Assembly: GCA_902786595.1 (NCBI GenBank)
Contig: CADADB010000001.1
Location: forward strand, 67,172-131,171
DNA from: an uncultured Bacteroidota bacterium
Lineage (GTDB): Bacteria; Bacteroidota; Bacteroidia; Bacteroidales; WCHB1-69
DNA: 64,000 nt
Direction: 5' to 3'
Under the pieces are notes generated by a model that was given only the letters and a program-made list of their open reading frames with translations, ran no database searches and was not told the DNA's origin. Of this stretch, positions 10,023-18,678 are shown piece after piece; position 1 is the first letter of the stretch; every line of letters starts with the position of its first letter. A program made the position numbers and the translations under genes.

Positions 10023-10030
10023 CAAAGATA
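10023..10030 (-). promoter_or_regulatory. -7 promoter box (TATCTTTG) for the 1491-residue gene
   Basis: The minus strand reads TATCTTTGCA, matching TAnnTTTG, 20 bp before the first Met codon. Confidence 0.5.
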
Positions 10031-10089
10031 GCAAAAAGATTGCTATTCTGCACACAAGATATTAATGGTAAAATCTAAAAGATTGAAAA

Positions 10090-10932
10090 TCAGATTTTTT
10101 CAAACTTCGCCGCGACCCATTTGTCTTTCGACTTATGGTCCACGTATTTGAGGCCGTTTTGAGCGCAACAGTAACGCAGAGCGGGGAGGTCCTCTTCGTA
10201 GAAACCGCTCAAGAATAGCAACGCGCTGTCGTTCATGCACTTGACGTATTGCGGGATGTCCTGTAACAAGATATTTCGGTTGATATTGGCCAGGATGATG
10301 TCATAGCTTTCGTCACCGAGCAGCGAGGCATCGCCTAATAAGACTTTGAGCTGGTCACAATGGTTGTGCTGGGCGTTCTCAACACCGTTGCGGTAGGCCC
10401 ATTCGTCGTTGTCAATGGCTGTGACGGGATTCGCGCCCTTCATGGTGGCAAGGATCGCTAAAACGCCCGTGCCAGCGCCCATGTCGAGCACCGCTTTGCC
10501 GCGAACGTCCGTTTCCAACAAGTATGAAACCATCTGTGCGGTGGTGGCGTGATGTGCCGTTCCGAACGACATCTTCGGTTCAATTACAATTTCGAATTCT
10601 ACTTCAGGCCGCGCAGGATGGAATGGTGCGCGGATATAGCATTTGCCGTCAATCAGCACCGGCTCGTAATTGGCCTCCCAAGCGGCATTCCAGTCTTTGT
10701 CTTCCATTGGCGCGACAGTGTAGGAAACCCTAACTTCAGGATATTGAGGCGTTCCCAGCAAATCTTTGAAAACATCCTCATTATAATCCTTTTCGGGGAT
10801 ATAACACAGCAACTCGCACTCGTCTTCACCATCCATGAAACTGTCGCAACCGGCCTCCGCCATCAGCGAAGTGTAAATCTCCTTCCACGGCTCTGCCGGT
10901 TCAATTACAAGTCTGATTTCTAGATATTTCAT
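10090..10932 (-). CDS. prmA: Ribosomal protein L11 methyltransferase
   Basis: This 280-residue class I SAM methyltransferase has a PrmA N-terminal domain (about 1-110), which binds L11, and a C-terminal Rossmann domain. Motif I is VLDMGAGTGVLAIL (about 145-158), followed by the acidic residue of AIDNDEWA and motif IV LANINRNIL (NPPY-like position). It trimethylates ribosomal protein L11. The length is close to other Bacteroidota PrmA proteins. The upstream spacer to 10980 holds short imperfect repeats (gtcttac gtctaaa gtcttaa) and no clear promoter. Confidence 0.92.
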   Translation of the reverse strand: MKYLEIRLVIEPAEPWKEIYTSLMAEAGCDSFMDGEDECELLCYIPEKDYNEDVFKDLLGTPQYPEVRVSYTVAPMEDKDWNAAWEANYEPVLIDGKCYIRAPFHPARPEVEFEIVIEPKMSFGTAHHATTAQMVSYLLETDVRGKAVLDMGAGTGVLAILATMKGANPVTAIDNDEWAYRNGVENAQHNHCDQLKVLLGDASLLGDESYDIILANINRNILLQDIPQYVKCMNDSALLFLSGFYEEDLPALRYCCAQNGLKYVDHKSKDKWVAAKFEKI

Positions 10933-10979
10933 ACGATAAACGATATTAGTCCAACGTCTTACGTCTAAAGTCTTAAGTC

Positions 10980-12605
10980 CTAATATTCAATCGGTTTTCC
11001 TGACAAATTGAACCACAACTCCTGTTCCTCTTGCGTTTTCTTGTCCACAATGATGACTTTATAAGCATTCAGCTTGTCGGCGAGGCGTTTCACAGAGTAG
11101 AATTCCTTTAGCTTGTAGGATTTATACTCTTTCTTGAGATAATCCTGAATGGTGGCGGAGAGATTGTCGTTTTTCCCCATCACCCATGTTTCCACAATCT
11201 CGCCATAGTTGTTGAAAACACAGATTTCTTTGCCGCGGGCGGAATAGAAGATGGCTTGATATTCCATATAATCCCCTTCTTTCCACTCCACATTGGTGAC
11301 TTTCGGGTATTTCAGCTTGAATGCCGCTTTCACATTCTCAGGAACGCTTGCCGCATCGTCATTGTCAAGCTCCATGTTCATTTTTTCGTAGTATTTGTTG
11401 AGGGCATCATCCTCGCCGCTTTCCTGGGTGCCGCCTCCTAATTCGTAATCGGGGTCGATAGTGCGGATCAGTTTGCCGGCTTTGTCGAAGAATATAGTGG
11501 TGACCAATTTGGCCTTGTAGTTGGCTTTCTCATAGAATTCCACCATCATTTTGTCGTCTTTGTCAGCACGTTGTTCTTTGACGGCGTTTTTGAACCGCCA
11601 GTTGGGGTAGAAATCGTTGAGGTGCTTGGCCATAAGACCCGACACCGACTCTTCGGGCATGACGGTCAATGTTTTTTCCCACACGCCAGCGGGGGTGATA
11701 TAAACGGCCGTTTTCTTGCCTTGGTTCAGACAACGGGCAATGTACATGCTATCAACCAGGAACCAGTTGAGTTCTGCAGGATGGAGCACTTTTTTGACCA
11801 AGGCCTTGGAGACGACTTCCGGCACTGTGTTGGCCTTGATGGCAATGTTGCCGTGTTCGTCTTTCACCACGGGCTCAGGTTTTTCTTTCTTGGGTTTGGC
11901 CTCTTTTTGTGGTTCGGCGGGTTTTGAAGAAGTGGTGGCGGGTTTAGCAGCGGTGGCAGGTTGTTTGGCTGATGGTGATTTTGCCGCCTCTTTTGCTGCT
12001 TTCTCAGCAGCGGCCTTCTCTTCGGCTTCCCGTTTTGCTGCCTCAGCTTTTTCGGCTTGGCGTTCGGCGGCGGCAGCTTTTGCCTGCTCCACTTTGTCGG
12101 GTTGCTTCACAGTGGGATCCTGGAAACCTTCGGGATCAGTGCGGGTGAGCAGCTTGTTCTGGCCCGTGGAGGCAAATGTCAGCACGGAAGATTTCATACC
12201 CACACCGTCTGGCTTCACTTCAAGATAATAGTGGGTGTTTTCATCCTCTTTTTCTTCCAGGCAGCTGACGCTGATAACGAAATCAGGATAGTTGGCTTTC
12301 ACATAATCCGTGATGGATGAAGGAAGCTCGTTGGTGGGGACGGTGAAGAGTGTGCGTATCCATTCTCCTGCCGCCGACAAATAGACTTTTCCAGCGGTTG
12401 CCCCATCTTTGATGTTGGCGATGTAATTAGCCCCGTCTTTTTGCCATCCAGTGACTTTGACGTAGGAATATTGCTCTTCCAGGGTTTGAACCACATCTGC
12501 AGGTACCTCAGCGGGTTTCAGCTTCTGGGCTGAGATAGTGTTTGGTTTGAGAATAACTATCTGAATAACAGATAATAACAGGATGAATAAAATCTTATTT
12601 TTCAT
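10980..12605 (-). CDS. Exported protein with tandem PepSY-like (putative beta-lactamase-inhibitor-like) domains and an Ala/Lys-rich linker
   Basis: About 541 residues from the ATG at 12605. An ATG 10 codons upstream is in frame, but the Sec signal starts at MKNKILFILLLSVIQIVIL. The mature protein has several copies of the small PepSY-like fold, recognisable as 'P..V...L...YP...V..W...G..Y.A.....G....V.....G.W': about 30-150, 265-390 and 415-540. The first copy is separated from the rest by a low-complexity linker (about 170-255) of repeated Ala, Lys, Glu, Pro and Thr. Function is unknown; PepSY-like proteins of Bacteroidota are periplasmic and often linked to envelope stress or metal sensing. 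A -7 box lies at 12633-12640. Confidence 0.75.
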   Translation of the reverse strand: MKNKILFILLLSVIQIVILKPNTISAQKLKPAEVPADVVQTLEEQYSYVKVTGWQKDGANYIANIKDGATAGKVYLSAAGEWIRTLFTVPTNELPSSITDYVKANYPDFVISVSCLEEKEDENTHYYLEVKPDGVGMKSSVLTFASTGQNKLLTRTDPEGFQDPTVKQPDKVEQAKAAAAERQAEKAEAAKREAEEKAAAEKAAKEAAKSPSAKQPATAAKPATTSSKPAEPQKEAKPKKEKPEPVVKDEHGNIAIKANTVPEVVSKALVKKVLHPAELNWFLVDSMYIARCLNQGKKTAVYITPAGVWEKTLTVMPEESVSGLMAKHLNDFYPNWRFKNAVKEQRADKDDKMMVEFYEKANYKAKLVTTIFFDKAGKLIRTIDPDYELGGGTQESGEDDALNKYYEKMNMELDNDDAASVPENVKAAFKLKYPKVTNVEWKEGDYMEYQAIFYSARGKEICVFNNYGEIVETWVMGKNDNLSATIQDYLKKEYKSYKLKEFYSVKRLADKLNAYKVIIVDKKTQEEQELWFNLSGKPIEY

Positions 12606-12632
12606 TTTTGTTAAAATTATCAAACTGAGGCA

Positions 12633-12640
12633 CAAAAATA
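12633..12640 (-). promoter_or_regulatory. -7 promoter box (TATTTTTG) for the PepSY-like gene
   Basis: The minus strand reads TATTTTTGTG, matching TAnnTTTG, 28 bp upstream of the chosen ATG. This favours the start at 12605 over the ATG at 12635, which almost touches the box. Confidence 0.5.
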
Positions 12641-12725
12641 AAGTTTTTTTGTGAATATTAGGTAATTAGTGAAAATTTTAGCAAACAGGACTGTCAATCT
12701 TTGTTTAAGTTTAAGTCTATGTCCT

Positions 12726-13364
12726 CTACAAATCTCCCTTCATCTTCTTCCCTTCCCCTTTCAGCGTCTCCCTGATCTTGGCGGTGAGAATGTCAATGCC
12801 GATGTTGTTTTGGCCGCCTACCGGGATGATGATGTCGGCGAGGCGTTTCGTGGGCTCGATGAAGAGTTCGTGCATCGGTTTGACGAAGTTGCGGTAGTGG
12901 CGGATGGATTTGTCAAGTCCCCGGCCACGTTCAATGACATCGCGGCTGATGATGCGGATGAGCCGTTCATCAGCGTCCGTGTCCACAAATACTTTAATGT
13001 CCAAGGTGTCGCATAGTTCTGGGTTAGTGAAGATGAGAATACCCTCCACAATCAGCACTTCGGCGGGATGAACAGGAATGGTTTCCTCTCCGCGGGCGCA
13101 GGTCACGTAGGAGTATGTAGGCATCGGGATGGTTTTTCCCTCTTTCAGTTGACAGATATGATTCACCAGCAACGGGAATTCTATAGAAGAGGGATGGTCG
13201 AAGTTGATCTGTTCTTTCTCTTCTTGTGTGAGGTTTCCGTTGTCGCGATAATAAGCGTCCTGAGACAGTACACTTACGTGATGTTTGGGGAATTGGTTGA
13301 CGATTTTTTGCACCACAGAGGTCTTTCCCGAGCCGGATCCGCCGGCAATGCCCAATACTAACAT
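12726..13364 (-). CDS. udk: Uridine kinase
   Basis: Uridine/cytidine kinase of about 212 residues, a pyrimidine salvage enzyme phosphorylating uridine and cytidine with NTP. The P-loop GGSGSGKT lies at about residues 7-14 from the ATG at 13364. The YRDNGNLTQEEKEQINFDHP segment and the RLIRIISRDVIERGRG lid are family signatures. An in-frame extension upstream to 13559 runs through the tRNA-Gln gene and cannot be real. The product ends shortly after KIRETLKGEGKK, the normal position for the family. Together with PNP (20748) and Upp (37224) it gives this segment a nucleotide-salvage theme, though they are not in one operon. Confidence 0.93.
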   Translation of the reverse strand: MLVLGIAGGSGSGKTSVVQKIVNQFPKHHVSVLSQDAYYRDNGNLTQEEKEQINFDHPSSIEFPLLVNHICQLKEGKTIPMPTYSYVTCARGEETIPVHPAEVLIVEGILIFTNPELCDTLDIKVFVDTDADERLIRIISRDVIERGRGLDKSIRHYRNFVKPMHELFIEPTKRLADIIIPVGGQNNIGIDILTAKIRETLKGEGKKMKGDL

Positions 13365-13424
13365 GATGAATGGATTATATGAGACGAGGATTATAATTTG
13401 AAAGAATTCGGTGCAAAAGTGCAA

Positions 13425-13461
13425 AAAAAATCTGAATCCCAGAAAGAGATTCAGATTTTTT
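13425..13461 (-). terminator. Intrinsic terminator after tRNA-Gln
   Basis: Perfect inverted repeat with arms 13425-13438 and 13448-13461 (AAAAAATCTGAATC / GATTCAGATTTTTT) and a 9-nt loop. It begins 1 bp after the tRNA 3' end and has A- and T-rich ends, so it can act on either strand. Confidence 0.75.
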
Positions 13462-13462
13462 G

Positions 13463-13533
13463 TTGCCCCGATAGGATTCGAACCCATACAAACAGAACCA
13501 GAATCTGCGGTGCTACCATTACACAACAGGGCA
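13463..13533 (-). tRNA. tRNA-Gln (anticodon CTG)
   Basis: Read on the minus strand, the acceptor stem is TGCCCTG paired with CGGGGCA, and the discriminator base is A. The D-arm contains AATGGTAG. The anticodon stem is GCAGA/TCTGT with loop TTCTGGT, giving anticodon CTG. The T-arm is ATGGG-TTCGAAT-CCTAT. The length is 71 nt; CCA is not encoded. A -7 promoter box precedes it and a strong hairpin terminator follows, so it is a single-gene unit. Confidence 0.93.
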
Positions 13534-13548
13534 AATGCAAATGCGCGG

Positions 13549-13556
13549 CAAAAATA
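13549..13556 (-). promoter_or_regulatory. -7 promoter box (TATTTTTG) for tRNA-Gln
   Basis: The minus strand reads TATTTTTGCCGCGC ending 15 bp before the mature tRNA 5' end, a good TAnnTTTG match. Confidence 0.6.
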
Positions 13557-13599
13557 CATTTTTTTTCTTACCGCGCATCCTTTTTTTGAAAAAAATCTT

Positions 13600-14850
13600 T
13601 TAACTCACAAAAACTACTTCGTACCAAATGTATCCGCTGACGACAACTGCCTTATAATAAACGTTATCCACTTTATAATAGAGGGTGTTGTCCAGGATAA
13701 TTTCTTCGTAGTTGCTGGGTAATTCTGCCACGCGGGCACCGATCGGAGGAGCTACAACTTGGTAATTATTGTTGTACGGGAGGTAAAAAGTGCCATCGTC
13801 ATAGTAGTAATTTACGTTTTTGTACACCACGATTACGGGTCTCCAAGTGTGGAAGAGTGAGTAGGCGATGATGGCTCCGAGGGGCGGACGGCAGATGATG
13901 AATCGACCATTGATGTAGCGGCAATAGACGCTGTTGTAGAAGTAGTAGGGAACGCCGTGGTAGTAAACCGGTCTGATGTGGTGAGGGACGTGCATATAGC
14001 CGTGGTAGTTGTGGTGATTCGGGTGTACGTAAGGGGTGTGCGGCATGCCGTATCCGTGGTTCGGGCCGTGGTCTCCGTAGTTACCAGGAGCGTGCTTGTT
14101 GTCACCGGCGTTGCTGTTGCCTTCATTGCGAGGACCGCTGACCGGCTGCGGCTGTGCATGACCTTCTGCAGTATATCCGCGTTTGATGGAGGCGTCGGAA
14201 GCGTTGGCAGACGGGGAGACGGTGTTGGCATTGGGTCTAACCGCAGTGTTGCTAGGACTTGCCGTGCTGTTGGCATTCACATTCTGTCTTGCTGAAGTGC
14301 TTGTCGGGGAGCTTGTGGCTGCCGGACGGGTAGTGGCGGTGGCGGGCTTGTTGGCCGTTGCCGGACTTACAGCGCGACCGGAAGCGGATGAGGAGCTTGC
14401 AGGTCTTGTAGCTGGGCTGGTGGTCGCCGGCTTGTTAGCCGTTGAGGGACTTACAACGCGACCCGTAGAGGATGAAGTGTTTGCCGGTCTTGTTGCCGGA
14501 CTGGTGGTCGTCGGACGAGAAACGGAAGTAGAAGTGGAGGGTCTGCTGCTGCCGGAAGGTCTTGCTGTTGCCGAATTGGTGACAGGACGTCCTTGAGTGG
14601 AAGGAGTGCGGCCCATGTTTTGCTGCGCTTTCTGGTAGTTATTGTTCGCTTTGTTTAGATAGGAGTCTCCTTTTTGGTACTGCCGAGCCGCCTGGGTTGA
14701 GGCAGAAGGTGTGTTTTGTTTAGTCACCGTTGAAGCGTTTCTGCTTGTGGTGGTGTTTGCTCTGGATGAGTTGGGCGTTTGTGCCACAGCTTCCATGGAC
14801 ACTAAACCAGTCATCAGGAAGATACTCATCAACATCATTAACTTTTTCAT
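13600..14850 (-). CDS. Exported Ser/Thr/Pro/Ala-rich protein with C-terminal DUF6515-like domain
   Basis: This 416-residue product has a Sec signal peptide (MKKLMMLMSIFLMTGLVSMEAVAQ). Residues about 25-210 are low complexity, dominated by Ser, Thr, Pro, Ala and Arg, and include a 28-residue tandem duplication (about 115-142 and 143-170). A Gly/His/Asn/Tyr-rich section (about 225-285) leads into a C-terminal domain rich in Tyr and Val (YYHGVPYYFYNSVYCRY, then IGARVAELPSNYEEI and DNTLYYKVDNVYYK), which I associate with the DUF6515 family of Bacteroidota. It is probably an outer-membrane or cell-surface protein. No enzymatic motif is visible. Confidence 0.75.
   Translation of the reverse strand: MKKLMMLMSIFLMTGLVSMEAVAQTPNSSRANTTTSRNASTVTKQNTPSASTQAARQYQKGDSYLNKANNNYQKAQQNMGRTPSTQGRPVTNSATARPSGSSRPSTSTSVSRPTTTSPATRPANTSSSTGRVVSPSTANKPATTSPATRPASSSSASGRAVSPATANKPATATTRPAATSSPTSTSARQNVNANSTASPSNTAVRPNANTVSPSANASDASIKRGYTAEGHAQPQPVSGPRNEGNSNAGDNKHAPGNYGDHGPNHGYGMPHTPYVHPNHHNYHGYMHVPHHIRPVYYHGVPYYFYNSVYCRYINGRFIICRPPLGAIIAYSLFHTWRPVIVVYKNVNYYYDDGTFYLPYNNNYQVVAPPIGARVAELPSNYEEIILDNTLYYKVDNVYYKAVVVSGYIWYEVVFVS
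14341..14508 (-). repeat. Two-copy 84-bp tandem repeat inside the DUF6515-like gene
   Basis: It encodes residues about 115-142 and 143-170 (each starting TTSPATRPA and ending TANKPA). Each unit is 28 codons, so copy-number change would keep the frame. Confidence 0.75.
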
Positions 14851-14909
14851 TTCTTTACGTTTTTGATGGGTTAGAAGATGCCATTAAGACCCGACGTCTC
14901 CCGTTTCGT

Positions 14910-17000
14910 TTAATGCCGTACCATGAATTTTTTGTGCAGCGACCCCTCCTTGCTGTTTACCGAAAGCAGATAGATACCGTTCGGAAGCATGTTCACGGGA
15001 ATGTCTATGATGTTCGCATTGTTGTAGGACTGGGTGAACAAGGTCTCCCCAATGATGTTGCGGACAGACACCTCGCATTGATCCAACGGAAGTGCGAAAG
15101 AAAGATGAATCATCTCCGAGGCGGGGTTAGGGTACAGCGTCGCAGTAATATTCCGATTGTCAATGCCCGTTCCAGAGGAAGACCATGTCACCTTGAATCC
15201 GTTGGAGTTGAGATAATTGTCAGCAACGAATGCGACTCTTACTCTGTTGCAGCTATAAATGAGAGGTTCTGGAAGCGTGTTGCCGGAATAGCTTGCGATC
15301 AAGGTGTGAGGATAAGAACTGGCGTCGTAGAAGTCCAAATGATCTTCGGGGCTGATATCCATCTCCTCAAAAGTGAAGGTGATGATAGGATGGGTGGAGA
15401 AACGGAGATTCCAGGAACAGCTCTGGTTGTTTCGATAGTTGTGGTCATCGTCACTTCTGTCATAAATGATGCCGTAGGTTGAATCGAAGAAAACATGCGC
15501 CCCGCAACCGATGTCGTCGCGTAAGGACTCGTATGAAAGATACCATCCTTGCGCAGTGACGGAATCGTCTGTTTCAAAAGTGATGTATAGACTGTCGGTG
15601 TTGAAAGTATGGGACACCTCATTGTTTATTTCGCCGGAAAGCTCCAACAGAAGACTGTCCTGGGAGGGATGTCCGTTCCAGAAACGGAGGAAGTCGTGGC
15701 CTTCTTGGGTGGAAAATTGTTTCAATGTGATATTTGCGGCATATTGTTGCTTGTCGGCAATGATATAGGTGCAAAAGTTGTTGTTTATGTAGTTCTTGTG
15801 GCCGCTGCCGTCACCCAAAGAGCCGTTGGTGGCGGTTAAGAGTTGGCTGTTACAATAGATGGGGTAGGAGTGGTCGATGGGATGCAAGTTGATGATGGCC
15901 GATTGCCCAAAACCGTAACCTCCCACTTCGTTGCTGTCGATGTCGGTGCTTCTCGTGATGAAATAGCCGTTGCCGGAACCACCCCATCCAAAATTGAAAT
16001 GGAAGTAGTTGTCGTTGTTGTATCCGTCGCAAACGAAAGCGTGCCCGCCTGATTCGGAATAACCGGAATAGTAGACAGGACGGAGGGAATCCAACTCTGT
16101 ACGTAGCATGTTACACCAAGAAGAATCAGCGTGATAATGTTTTGAGATGTATTGGGCGTCAGCATTATATCTGAAATAGCTGGCCATGGCATCCGGCACA
16201 TCATAGGAATAGGCGCCGGATCCGTCAGGTCCATACATCATATCAATAGCCGTGCCACAATGGAAAATCAGTTTGGCCACCTCGTTGTTGTAGAAAGAGA
16301 GTTTGTCGCACATGGCATCGTAATGGTAATGCTGTTGGCCGAAATTGACATAAAAGTTCCCGTAGTCGGTGTGGTTGGTGTGGGATCCGGTTCCGGAATC
16401 CGGGTAGCGGTAATAATACATGATCTGCGCCATGGCAACGGCAACACATCCGTTGGGAACTTTCCCGTCGTATCCGCCTGGTGCATTTTCGTCCTGAGGA
16501 CAAAGGTCATTGTAATATTTGCTTTGATTCCAGGTGGAATGCAGCAACGGGGCTACAATGCTTTCTGTGACGACATCCTTTGAAGGATGTAGCAGTTCGT
16601 TCCATGCGTTTAGCACTTTTGCGCTGGGCAAGGAATGATTGCGACGAGCCATCGCGATCTCTTGGCGATATTGCGACAAAAAAAAGCGCACACCGGGAGC
16701 GAGATTGTCCAGATCAATATCTTCGGTGAAACTGTAGGCCAGCACCGGGAATACGGCGTCTTCTGCTGAAAAAATCAAAAAGCCGGAGTCAAAATGCAGC
16801 ACAGCTACGTCAATTACCCCGTCGGTTCTGAGGTATTGACAGTTTTTTAATGAGTAAGAACACGCTTTAGGGCAGATGGCTTGCGCTTTTTGGTGAAAAG
16901 CCCGGACACCCAATTTTGTGATGTTCTCCTTTGTCAGCGTGTTTGCGGTTGTCAAACCGGGAATAAAAAGTAGCGGGATTAAGAATTTGAAGAATTTCAT
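14910..17000 (-). CDS. C10 family (streptopain-like) cysteine protease with T9SS sorting domain
   Basis: This 696-residue secreted protease has a signal peptide (about 1-19), a Spi-like propeptide/inhibitor region (about 20-140) and a C10 peptidase domain (about 150-375). The catalytic pair is Cys185 (PNGCVAVAMAQ) and His320 (GGHAFVCDGY), and HFNFGWGG is the usual following segment. Two CUB-like beta-sandwich modules follow (about 380-480 and 495-615), then a type A T9SS C-terminal sorting domain (about 620-696; LYPNPASE, NGIYLLSV, KKFMVRH). Family knowledge predicts export as a zymogen, autoprocessing and surface anchoring or release. It resembles periodontain/interpain-type enzymes of oral Bacteroidales. 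Confidence 0.9.
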   Translation of the reverse strand: MKFFKFLIPLLFIPGLTTANTLTKENITKLGVRAFHQKAQAICPKACSYSLKNCQYLRTDGVIDVAVLHFDSGFLIFSAEDAVFPVLAYSFTEDIDLDNLAPGVRFFLSQYRQEIAMARRNHSLPSAKVLNAWNELLHPSKDVVTESIVAPLLHSTWNQSKYYNDLCPQDENAPGGYDGKVPNGCVAVAMAQIMYYYRYPDSGTGSHTNHTDYGNFYVNFGQQHYHYDAMCDKLSFYNNEVAKLIFHCGTAIDMMYGPDGSGAYSYDVPDAMASYFRYNADAQYISKHYHADSSWCNMLRTELDSLRPVYYSGYSESGGHAFVCDGYNNDNYFHFNFGWGGSGNGYFITRSTDIDSNEVGGYGFGQSAIINLHPIDHSYPIYCNSQLLTATNGSLGDGSGHKNYINNNFCTYIIADKQQYAANITLKQFSTQEGHDFLRFWNGHPSQDSLLLELSGEINNEVSHTFNTDSLYITFETDDSVTAQGWYLSYESLRDDIGCGAHVFFDSTYGIIYDRSDDDHNYRNNQSCSWNLRFSTHPIITFTFEEMDISPEDHLDFYDASSYPHTLIASYSGNTLPEPLIYSCNRVRVAFVADNYLNSNGFKVTWSSSGTGIDNRNITATLYPNPASEMIHLSFALPLDQCEVSVRNIIGETLFTQSYNNANIIDIPVNMLPNGIYLLSVNSKEGSLHKKFMVRH

Positions 17001-17090
17001 ATTGGTAAAATAAAAAAGGAATATCCGTTAAGATATCCCTATTATGTGAGAAGCTGATGTTAGCATAAATATCCGGTTGGTTGAGGTGAA

Positions 17091-17561
17091 TTAGATCATC
17101 TCGTCGAAGTCGTCGGTTTCGGGAATGCTGAGGTCGTCAGCTTCCTCCGACGGTCTTCCTGAATGGGACAATCCTAAAGAGGAACGCTGCAAGGAGGCAA
17201 TGAGAGATCCGATCATTTTGGTCAGCTCCATCAATTCGGTGCGGGAATGCTCTTTGCTGTCTTCAGACAAAATACCGACGCGGGATGCGATTTCCGTGTG
17301 AACAACACATTCTCTTACAGAACTCTTCGCCATTTTCAAATAGTAAAGGAATTGAGTTCTGTTGCGTGAAGACCCTTCTGCCGTGTTCAATGCAATATCT
17401 TGTGCAGATTTCAAAAACGATTTCTGGATGAACTTTTGATTTGCAGTCATCTCACCAGTGGGCAATTGCTGATATAACCAGACAATATAGTCCATAGCCT
17501 TCGCGTAAATTCTTAAATCTTCAAATCTGAAAAAACTTACATTGTTGTCTCTTTCGTTCAT
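17091..17561 (-). CDS. Four-helix bundle protein (S23/TIGR02436-like)
   Basis: This 156-residue protein has the family core RFEDLRIYAKAMDYIVWLYQ, FLKSAQDIALNTAEGSSR and FLYYLKMAKSSVRECVVHTEIA, the helices of the four-helix bundle family often found as intervening sequences in 23S rRNA genes but also free-standing in Bacteroidota. Biochemical function is unknown. A C-terminal tail of about 30 acidic residues (EEADDLSIPETDDFDEMI) extends beyond the bundle. No rRNA gene is nearby, so this is a free-standing copy. A -7 box lies at 17593-17600. Confidence 0.85.
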   Translation of the reverse strand: MNERDNNVSFFRFEDLRIYAKAMDYIVWLYQQLPTGEMTANQKFIQKSFLKSAQDIALNTAEGSSRNRTQFLYYLKMAKSSVRECVVHTEIASRVGILSEDSKEHSRTELMELTKMIGSLIASLQRSSLGLSHSGRPSEEADDLSIPETDDFDEMI

Positions 17562-17592
17562 AATTCTTGACTTTATTGATTTTTTCGGGCAG

Positions 17593-17600
17593 CAAAAATA
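17593..17600 (-). promoter_or_regulatory. -7 promoter box (TATTTTTG) for the four-helix bundle gene
   Basis: The minus strand reads TATTTTTGCTGCCC, 31 bp before the ATG. Confidence 0.5.
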
Positions 17601-17719
17601 CGAATATTTCTTTACAAAATGCCACTAAAATCAAATACTTTTTGTCATTTTTAATCTGCTTGCTGACAATGGGTTGATAACCAGCAAAATAAAAAAAACG
17701 AGCCATTCACATTTTTTGC

Positions 17720-17727
17720 TACTTTTG
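17720..17727 (+). promoter_or_regulatory. -7 promoter box (TACTTTTG) for the M23-phoH-lpxK-PNP operon
   Basis: TACTTTTGCGCCG, 29 bp before the M23 start codon; it matches TAnnTTTG and heads four closely packed genes. Confidence 0.5.
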
Positions 17728-17756
17728 CGCCGTCAAAACGGGTAGTTTAAGCAGTA

Positions 17757-18671
17757 ATGAGCAAGTTAGAGAAGATAAAAAAGGTATGGAATATCATCGT
17801 GAGTGAGTGGAAAACCCGATACAGACTTGTGTTTTCCAACGAGGATACGCACGAACAGAGCTTTTTGATCCGGAACATTACCATCAAAAAGATGGTGGTG
17901 GTCTCCATTTTGGCTGCTTTTGTCATCATTGTGCTCACCACTATCCTGATTGCATTAACCCCTTTGCGGGTTTATATCCCGGGTTATACGGATCAGAAAG
18001 ATTACAAGCTGTATAGGCAAACTGCTGTTCGCATAGATTCCATGGAGAAGCGCTATGCGATGAATCAGCAATACATCGAATCTTTTTCGAACATGTTGCA
18101 GGGTAAAGACGGCGTTTTGTACGAGGATGACGAGGTCCAGGCAACCCCGGACGTGCATCCGGTGGAGCGTGACAAGTCCCGGATGGATCATGTCAACGAG
18201 ATTCTGGAGAACGCCAACCTGATATTAAGCAGAACATCCGAAAACAATGCCTCCTCAAGTCCCAGTGTCCCCAATATTGAGCAAGCCAAGATTACGAACA
18301 TCTCCATTTACCCACCGGCGATGGGCGCGGTGGTTCGTCTTTTCGATGCTTCCCAAAATCATTATGGGATTGATATTGCCACCACGGACAATAAAACGGT
18401 CTTTTGCGTGGCCGACGGGGTGGTGATAGCGGCAGATTACACTTCTTCGGATGGTTACACGATAGTGGTGCAACATCCCGGGAACATGATTTCCATATAC
18501 AAACGCAATGCGGCCCTGCTGAAAACGGTGGGCGCTCGCGTGAAAAGCGGAATGCCTATCGCCACGGCTGGCGGAGGTGGTTCCGCAGAGGGGAAACACC
18601 GTCATCTCCATTTTGAATTATGGTACAACGGTTTCCCGATCAACCCCTTAAATTACCTTGTTTTAGAATAA
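17757..18671 (+). CDS. M23 family peptidase-like membrane protein, one catalytic His replaced
   Basis: A 304-residue protein with a cytoplasmic N-terminus, a membrane segment at about residues 46-68, a periplasmic linker and a C-terminal M23 domain (about 190-304). The zinc ligands His202 and Asp206 (NHYGID) and the His283-Leu-His285 motif are present. The His expected in the middle of the site (normally YxHxxxL) is Arg250 here (IYKRNAALL). This may make it a weak or inactive peptidase acting as a partner or activator, as with other degenerate LytM proteins; that is inference. It heads a run of four genes: phoH follows by 7 bp. Confidence 0.85.
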   Translation: MSKLEKIKKVWNIIVSEWKTRYRLVFSNEDTHEQSFLIRNITIKKMVVVSILAAFVIIVLTTILIALTPLRVYIPGYTDQKDYKLYRQTAVRIDSMEKRYAMNQQYIESFSNMLQGKDGVLYEDDEVQATPDVHPVERDKSRMDHVNEILENANLILSRTSENNASSSPSVPNIEQAKITNISIYPPAMGAVVRLFDASQNHYGIDIATTDNKTVFCVADGVVIAADYTSSDGYTIVVQHPGNMISIYKRNAALLKTVGARVKSGMPIATAGGGGSAEGKHRHLHFELWYNGFPINPLNYLVLE

Positions 18672-18678
18672 TACGCCA

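Noticed and set aside
12726-13559. A 277-residue version of uridine kinase
   Set aside because: The extra N-terminus runs through the tRNA-Gln gene and its terminator; the kinase proper starts at 13364.
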